Assembly: GCA_949531795.1 (NCBI GenBank)
Contig: CATIQX010000187.1
Location: forward strand, 1 to 10,714
From: Cryomorphaceae bacterium
GTDB taxonomy: Bacteria; Bacteroidota; Bacteroidia; Flavobacteriales; BACL11
Reading direction: 5' to 3'
Length of the DNA: 10,714 nt
The notes beneath the pieces were generated by a model. It had not been told where the DNA came from, searched no databases, and saw only the letters and a program-made list of their open reading frames with translations. Shown in pieces: positions 6,853 to 10,714 of the stretch. Each line of letters opens with the position of its first letter. Position 1 is the stretch's first letter. Both the position numbers and the translations under genes were made by a program.

Positions 6853-8784
6853 ATGAAAAAAATTCTACTTCTATCTTGTTTCTTAATAGTCTCATTCATA
6901 GCTTTTTCGCAATCAAAAACAGCTTATGTTCCTGAGTTAAATATTAAGAAAATGGTAGCAAATAATGTCGTAACATTACCTTTAGTTACTCCATCAAATT
7001 TCGCTGCGGCTCCATCACCAATTTGGTCAGATGATTTTTCTAGTCCAGCAAATTGGGTGATAGATCACGATCAAAATGCATGTTCTTTAGACTGGCAGAT
7101 TGGACAAAACTCGTGTACTGGTTCATATCCTTCTGCTGATATTGTTTCTACTACCGCCGCTAATGGATGGGCAATGGTAGATTCCGATGCCTATGGTGGT
7201 GCTACTGGTGGAACTGAGGTTGAAGATAGCTGGCTTACAATGGCGAACCCTGTTGATTTAAATGGATACACAGATGTAAATATAGAGTTTGAAACAAACT
7301 ATAGAAGTTACAATAGTGAGGTATGTTATGTTGTTGTTGGAGTTGCAGATGCTAATGGTATCGTAGAATGGCCAGAGTTAGATCCAACGTCATCTGCTAA
7401 TGCCTCAGGTCTAATTGGCCAGAGTGTATTTATGCCTTTCCCTGGTCTTGCTTCTGGTGGATTTCAATCAACTAATCCTCAATTAGTTTCAGTTAATATT
7501 AGTCCTGCTTTAGTTGGTTTAACATCAACAGAATTAGAGAATATATATATACGTTTCCATTGGACAGGTACATGGGGGTATGCGTGGTTTGTTGATGATG
7601 TTGCAATTATTGAAACTCCAGAACATGAATTAAGATTTAATTCTGAGACATTTGGCGGATGGTGGATGGGTTATAATGATCCTGCATCTGCATTAGGTGT
7701 TTTTGGAGCTGGTACCGATTATACTTTTTACCCAATGCTTCAGGCAACTACACAGCCATTAAGAATAGAGGGAGTTGTTAGTAGTACAGGAATTCAGACT
7801 CAAGAAAATACTACTATGAATGTTGAAATTGATGAGAATGGAACAATTACATCACTATCTTCTACTCCTATGTCATCTCCATCTGGATCTAGCGATACTG
7901 TATCAACAAGTTCTCCATTTACTCCTGCTAATATGGGGTTGCATAATATTAGCTGGTGGGCATCTTCAGATTCGTTCCCTACAACTCCTGTAAAAACTAA
8001 GTCAATGATAGTTACCGATACAATTTATGGTATTGATTATGACTGGGATAGTGATGGAGCAAATGCTTCAGGTTATGCTTATTTATCAAGAACACTTTGT
8101 GGCCAAGTACTTGCAAATGTATTTGATATATTTACAGATGTATCTATGACATCTATCTCTTTTCATGTGAGTGAAAATTCTATACCTGGAGCAAGTGTTT
8201 CAGTTGAATTATATGAAGAAGATGCTGCATCTGACCCAATACTTTTAGATGGATCTGATTCATACAAGCTACAGTCTTCAGATATCGGAAATTGGGTTAC
8301 ACTTCCCTTAAGCTCACCTTTATCTGCTGGAACATCATATTTAGCAGCTGTTCGTGGTGAAGTACACCCAACAGATACAGTTGGAATAAGCACCAGTGGT
8401 AATGATAATACTGTAAGTTATATTCAAGATAATGGTTGTGATATTGGAACTGGAGGATTTGGATATTGGTATGGAGGTTCAGGGTATTTAATTAGAATGA
8501 ATTTTGGACCTGCAGCTTGGGTACTAGGTACTGCAATTAATGATGTTGAAAATTCACAATTTAATGTTTATCCTAATCCAACAAATGGATTGTTTACCAT
8601 TGAATTAGATGGTAATTCAAAATATGTTGTCTCTGTAAAAAATGTATTAGGTCAAACAGTTTTTACAACAACAACAAATGGAATGAATACTAACATTGAT
8701 TTATCAAGTTTTGATAAAGGAATTTATACTGTTGAATTAAAAGATGAAAATGCAATTTATACAGAGAAAGTAATAGTTGAATAG
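6853..8784 (+). CDS. T9SS-exported multidomain beta-sandwich protein with type A sorting domain
   Basis: This 643-residue protein has no recognised enzymatic function. A Sec signal peptide (MKKILLLSCFLIVSFIAFS, residues 1-19, cleavage before Gln20) leads to the periplasm. The C-terminal domain (about 565-643, with YPNPTNG at 573-579, VLGQTVF and a GIYTVEL-type strand) is the T9SS type A sorting domain, which directs export across the outer membrane and is usually cleaved. In between are three probable beta-rich regions. One is a jelly-roll/choice-of-anchor-J or MAM-like module, about 57-255, opening PIWSDDF and closing WFVDDVAIIETP. The second is an Ig-like region, about 256-390. The third is a second sandwich-like region, about 391-553, with HPTDTVGISTSG. 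The mature protein has five cysteines (77, 88, 158, 416, 529). It has its own promoter box and terminator. The next gene is a diverged paralogue. A role in adhesion or surface binding is inference only. Confidence 0.85.
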   Translation: MKKILLLSCFLIVSFIAFSQSKTAYVPELNIKKMVANNVVTLPLVTPSNFAAAPSPIWSDDFSSPANWVIDHDQNACSLDWQIGQNSCTGSYPSADIVSTTAANGWAMVDSDAYGGATGGTEVEDSWLTMANPVDLNGYTDVNIEFETNYRSYNSEVCYVVVGVADANGIVEWPELDPTSSANASGLIGQSVFMPFPGLASGGFQSTNPQLVSVNISPALVGLTSTELENIYIRFHWTGTWGYAWFVDDVAIIETPEHELRFNSETFGGWWMGYNDPASALGVFGAGTDYTFYPMLQATTQPLRIEGVVSSTGIQTQENTTMNVEIDENGTITSLSSTPMSSPSGSSDTVSTSSPFTPANMGLHNISWWASSDSFPTTPVKTKSMIVTDTIYGIDYDWDSDGANASGYAYLSRTLCGQVLANVFDIFTDVSMTSISFHVSENSIPGASVSVELYEEDAASDPILLDGSDSYKLQSSDIGNWVTLPLSSPLSAGTSYLAAVRGEVHPTDTVGISTSGNDNTVSYIQDNGCDIGTGGFGYWYGGSGYLIRMNFGPAAWVLGTAINDVENSQFNVYPNPTNGLFTIELDGNSKYVVSVKNVLGQTVFTTTTNGMNTNIDLSSFDKGIYTVELKDENAIYTEKVIVE

Positions 8785-8806
8785 TTTTTGATATATTAAA
8801 TAAAAT

Positions 8807-8834
8807 AAAAGCCCGGTATAGCCGGGCTTTTTTT
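8807..8834 (+). terminator. Rho-independent terminator after the first T9SS protein gene
   Basis: A 6-bp all-GC stem, GCCCGG (8811-8816) paired with CCGGGC (8822-8827), closes a 5-base loop TATAG. Flanking AAAA/TTTT can extend the stem to 10 bp. A run of seven T (8828-8834) follows. It starts 22 bases after the stop codon of the upstream gene. This is the only strong intrinsic terminator in the window and separates the two paralogous genes into independent transcripts. Confidence 0.93.
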
Positions 8835-8850
8835 ATGCTTTATTTTTATA

Positions 8851-8858
8851 TATCTTTG
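8851..8858 (+). promoter_or_regulatory. Bacteroidota -7 promoter box for the second T9SS protein gene
   Basis: TATCTTTG matches TAnnTTTG, is followed by CAAAC, and ends 27 bases before the ATG at 8886. The -33 region would fall at about 8829-8832, inside the T-tract of the preceding terminator, so the terminator and promoter are packed end to end. Confidence 0.6.
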
Positions 8859-8885
8859 CAAACTAAATAATTTAAATTTACAAAA

Positions 8886-10714
8886 ATGAAAAAAATATAC
8901 ATTTCAATTTTTGCATTAAGCATAGCAATAAGTGCTTTTTCTCAAATTGACTCACGTGCCCTAACAATTGAAGATGGGAAAAAAGCTAAAAAAAATATAG
9001 CATCAAATTCTAATAAGTTTACTGTTTCTTCTAGTCTTCCTATTTGGTCAGAAGACTTTGCTAATGGACTACCAGCGACATGGGAAAATTCAACTGTACC
9101 TTGGGTATATAGAGGAGGTCAAACATCTCCCTCTAATGCTGTGGGAAGTCAGGGTGCTTATGCAAGTGCAGGAGATCCAATTTCTTCGCCAACTTCAAAT
9201 AATGGTTTTCTTATTTTTGACTCTGATTATTATGATAATAATGGTGTTGCTGGTGCTTTTGGTACAGGTAGCTACCCTACACCTCATAATGGCGAATTAT
9301 TGACGGATATGATTGATCTTTCTTCATATTCTGATGTTACTTTAAAAATGAACTCATATTTCAGAACATATGCTGGGCAAGCCTTTATTGATTTTTATGT
9401 CAGTGGCGTATTTCAAGAAAGAGTACAAGTTCATGCCAATCTTGCTGTTAATGAATCTTCATTTGTTGATGAAGTGATATTGTCCAGAATTCCTTTTTCA
9501 GTTGTAGGTAATGCTGATGTACAGATGAGTTTTGTTTTTGAAGGGTCAGCAAATTCAAACAATGGTTTTTCAGGCTACTATTTCTGGCAAATGGATGATA
9601 TAGAGCTTATAGAAACTCCATTAAATATGATTGAAATTGAAGATGTTGTTGTTGGTGGTTTTTGGATTGATTATGCAAATTATACTGGCTCAGGATTAAA
9701 TACAATCATTGGTTTAGATTATACAGTTACTCCTGTTTCACAGTTAGCAAATCATCCTTATGTTATTGAGGGCGTATTAAGAAATTCTGGAGCTAATGAT
9801 CAGACGTCTACATTAAAGTATGAAGTTTATGGAGCAGCAGGATCTTATTCAGGTACATCTAATCCAACTATTGTAGCTGCTTATTCCGCAACAAACGTAA
9901 TTGATTCAATGGTTGTTGCAGCAAATCCACCATTGTCTCCTGCTTTAGGAACTTATGGGGTTTCAATATGGGCAGAGTCTGATTCTTTAGGTTTAATTAC
10001 TACAACATCCGATACTCTGCTTAGGGGAATAGAAATAAGTGATTATATTTATGCAAAAGATAATGGAACAAATATTAACGGAAGCCCTGACGATAATTGG
10101 ATTGTTGGCGGTCCTGGAGATCAATGGCATTTCACTACTAGATTCGAAATGTATGCTGATGAACAACTTACTAGCTTAAGAGTTTATATTTCAGATGAGT
10201 CAGTTGCTGGAGCTGAGATTAAAGCCGTAGTTTATGAATTAGATACAACTATTTCAAATGCAGATGGGGGTGTAATATTACTGAATGAATCAGATAATTA
10301 TACAATAACAACTCAAGATTTAGGTGCTTGGGTAGACATTCTTTTTGATTCTCCAGTAGATTTATATAATGGTTACGCTTATGAAGTAGGTATAGCTGGT
10401 TTTGTTCACCCTACTGACAGTGCTTTTATTGGTACTTCTGGTCTATCAATGTATAATGGGGAACATAGTGTATTTGATGAATTTGGTCTTAACCCTAATG
10501 ATGCGGCTAATCAAGGGGTTCCAACTTGGTATTACCTTACTAGAACTCCAATGGTTCGAATGAATTTTGACCCATCAAGTGTTAGTGCTGTTTCTGACAT
10601 GAAGCAAACTTCTTTCACTACTTACCCTAACCCAACAAATGGAATATTTATTATTGAATTAGGAGAAGTTGCTAAATATGATGTAACAGTAAATAACGTC
10701 TTAGGTCAAACAGT
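8886..10714 (+). CDS. Second T9SS-exported multidomain protein, paralogue of the upstream gene (3' end missing)
   Basis: Reading from ATG 8886, the frame stays open for 609 whole codons to the right edge with no stop, so the gene is cut by the window. It starts with a signal peptide (MKKIYISIFALSIAISAFS, 1-19, cleavage before Gln20). The domain order matches the upstream protein. PIWSEDF opens at 52, with a jelly-roll/MAM-like module to YFWQMDDIELIETP (232-245). An Ig-like region spans about 246-380. A second sandwich-like region spans about 381-562 and contains HPTDSAFIGTSG. The start of a T9SS type A sorting domain follows (YPNPTNG at 580-586, VLGQT at 605-609). By comparison with the upstream protein about 35-40 residues are missing. 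Unlike its neighbour it has no cysteine in the visible part. The A-rich leader before the ATG is typical for the phylum. The function is unknown; export and surface or secreted location are well supported. Confidence 0.88.
   Translation, partial: MKKIYISIFALSIAISAFSQIDSRALTIEDGKKAKKNIASNSNKFTVSSSLPIWSEDFANGLPATWENSTVPWVYRGGQTSPSNAVGSQGAYASAGDPISSPTSNNGFLIFDSDYYDNNGVAGAFGTGSYPTPHNGELLTDMIDLSSYSDVTLKMNSYFRTYAGQAFIDFYVSGVFQERVQVHANLAVNESSFVDEVILSRIPFSVVGNADVQMSFVFEGSANSNNGFSGYYFWQMDDIELIETPLNMIEIEDVVVGGFWIDYANYTGSGLNTIIGLDYTVTPVSQLANHPYVIEGVLRNSGANDQTSTLKYEVYGAAGSYSGTSNPTIVAAYSATNVIDSMVVAANPPLSPALGTYGVSIWAESDSLGLITTTSDTLLRGIEISDYIYAKDNGTNINGSPDDNWIVGGPGDQWHFTTRFEMYADEQLTSLRVYISDESVAGAEIKAVVYELDTTISNADGGVILLNESDNYTITTQDLGAWVDILFDSPVDLYNGYAYEVGIAGFVHPTDSAFIGTSGLSMYNGEHSVFDEFGLNPNDAANQGVPTWYYLTRTPMVRMNFDPSSVSAVSDMKQTSFTTYPNPTNGIFIIELGEVAKYDVTVNNVLGQT

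Noticed and set aside
9058..9303. Plus-strand frame of 81 codons rich in Leu, Ile and Met
   Set aside because: It is a shifted frame inside the second T9SS protein gene, whose frame from 8886 has a signal peptide and matching domains.

Overview
The window looks like chromosomal DNA of a Bacteroidota bacterium, most likely of the Flavobacteriia. The DNA is AT-rich. Start codons are preceded by A-rich leaders rather than Shine-Dalgarno sequences. Four of the gene starts have a TAnnTTTG element a short way upstream, which is the -7 box of Bacteroidota promoters. Two secreted proteins carry the C-terminal sorting domain of the type IX secretion system (T9SS), which is essentially confined to this phylum. 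The first gene resembles the RemB/Wzi-like outer-membrane proteins of flavobacteria. These genes look like the host's own chromosome: no phage, insertion sequence, CRISPR array, tRNA or rRNA gene was seen.

Layout. (1) 1-1142 (+): 3' part of a RemB/Wzi-like outer-membrane beta-barrel protein, open at the left edge. (2) 1142-1816 (+): tsaB, a subunit of the tRNA t6A synthesis machinery, joined to the previous gene by a TAATG stop/start overlap. (3) 1813-3753 (-): a DeaD/CsdA-type DEAD-box RNA helicase, convergent with tsaB, with overlapping stop codons. It has a DbpA-type RNA-binding domain and two Gly/Arg-rich disordered segments, one of them a perfect seven-residue tandem repeat. (4) 3754-3883: a 130-bp divergent intergenic region with one -7 box on each strand. 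(5) 3884-6766 (+): gcvP, single-chain glycine decarboxylase P-protein. (6) 6853-8784 (+): a T9SS-exported multidomain surface or secreted protein of unknown function. (7) 8807-8834: a strong rho-independent terminator. (8) 8886 to the right edge (+): a second T9SS protein, a paralogue of the previous one. It is cut by the window end about 35-40 residues before its expected C-terminus.

The genes do not form one pathway. The left half holds a cell-envelope gene coupled to a tRNA-modification gene, an RNA helicase and one-carbon/glycine metabolism. The right half is a tandem pair of related exported proteins, each with its own promoter. The least explained content is this paralogous pair (shared domain order, strong divergence, cysteines in one and none in the other) and the NERSGGR repeat in the helicase. 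I did not find clear evidence for a new multi-gene system.
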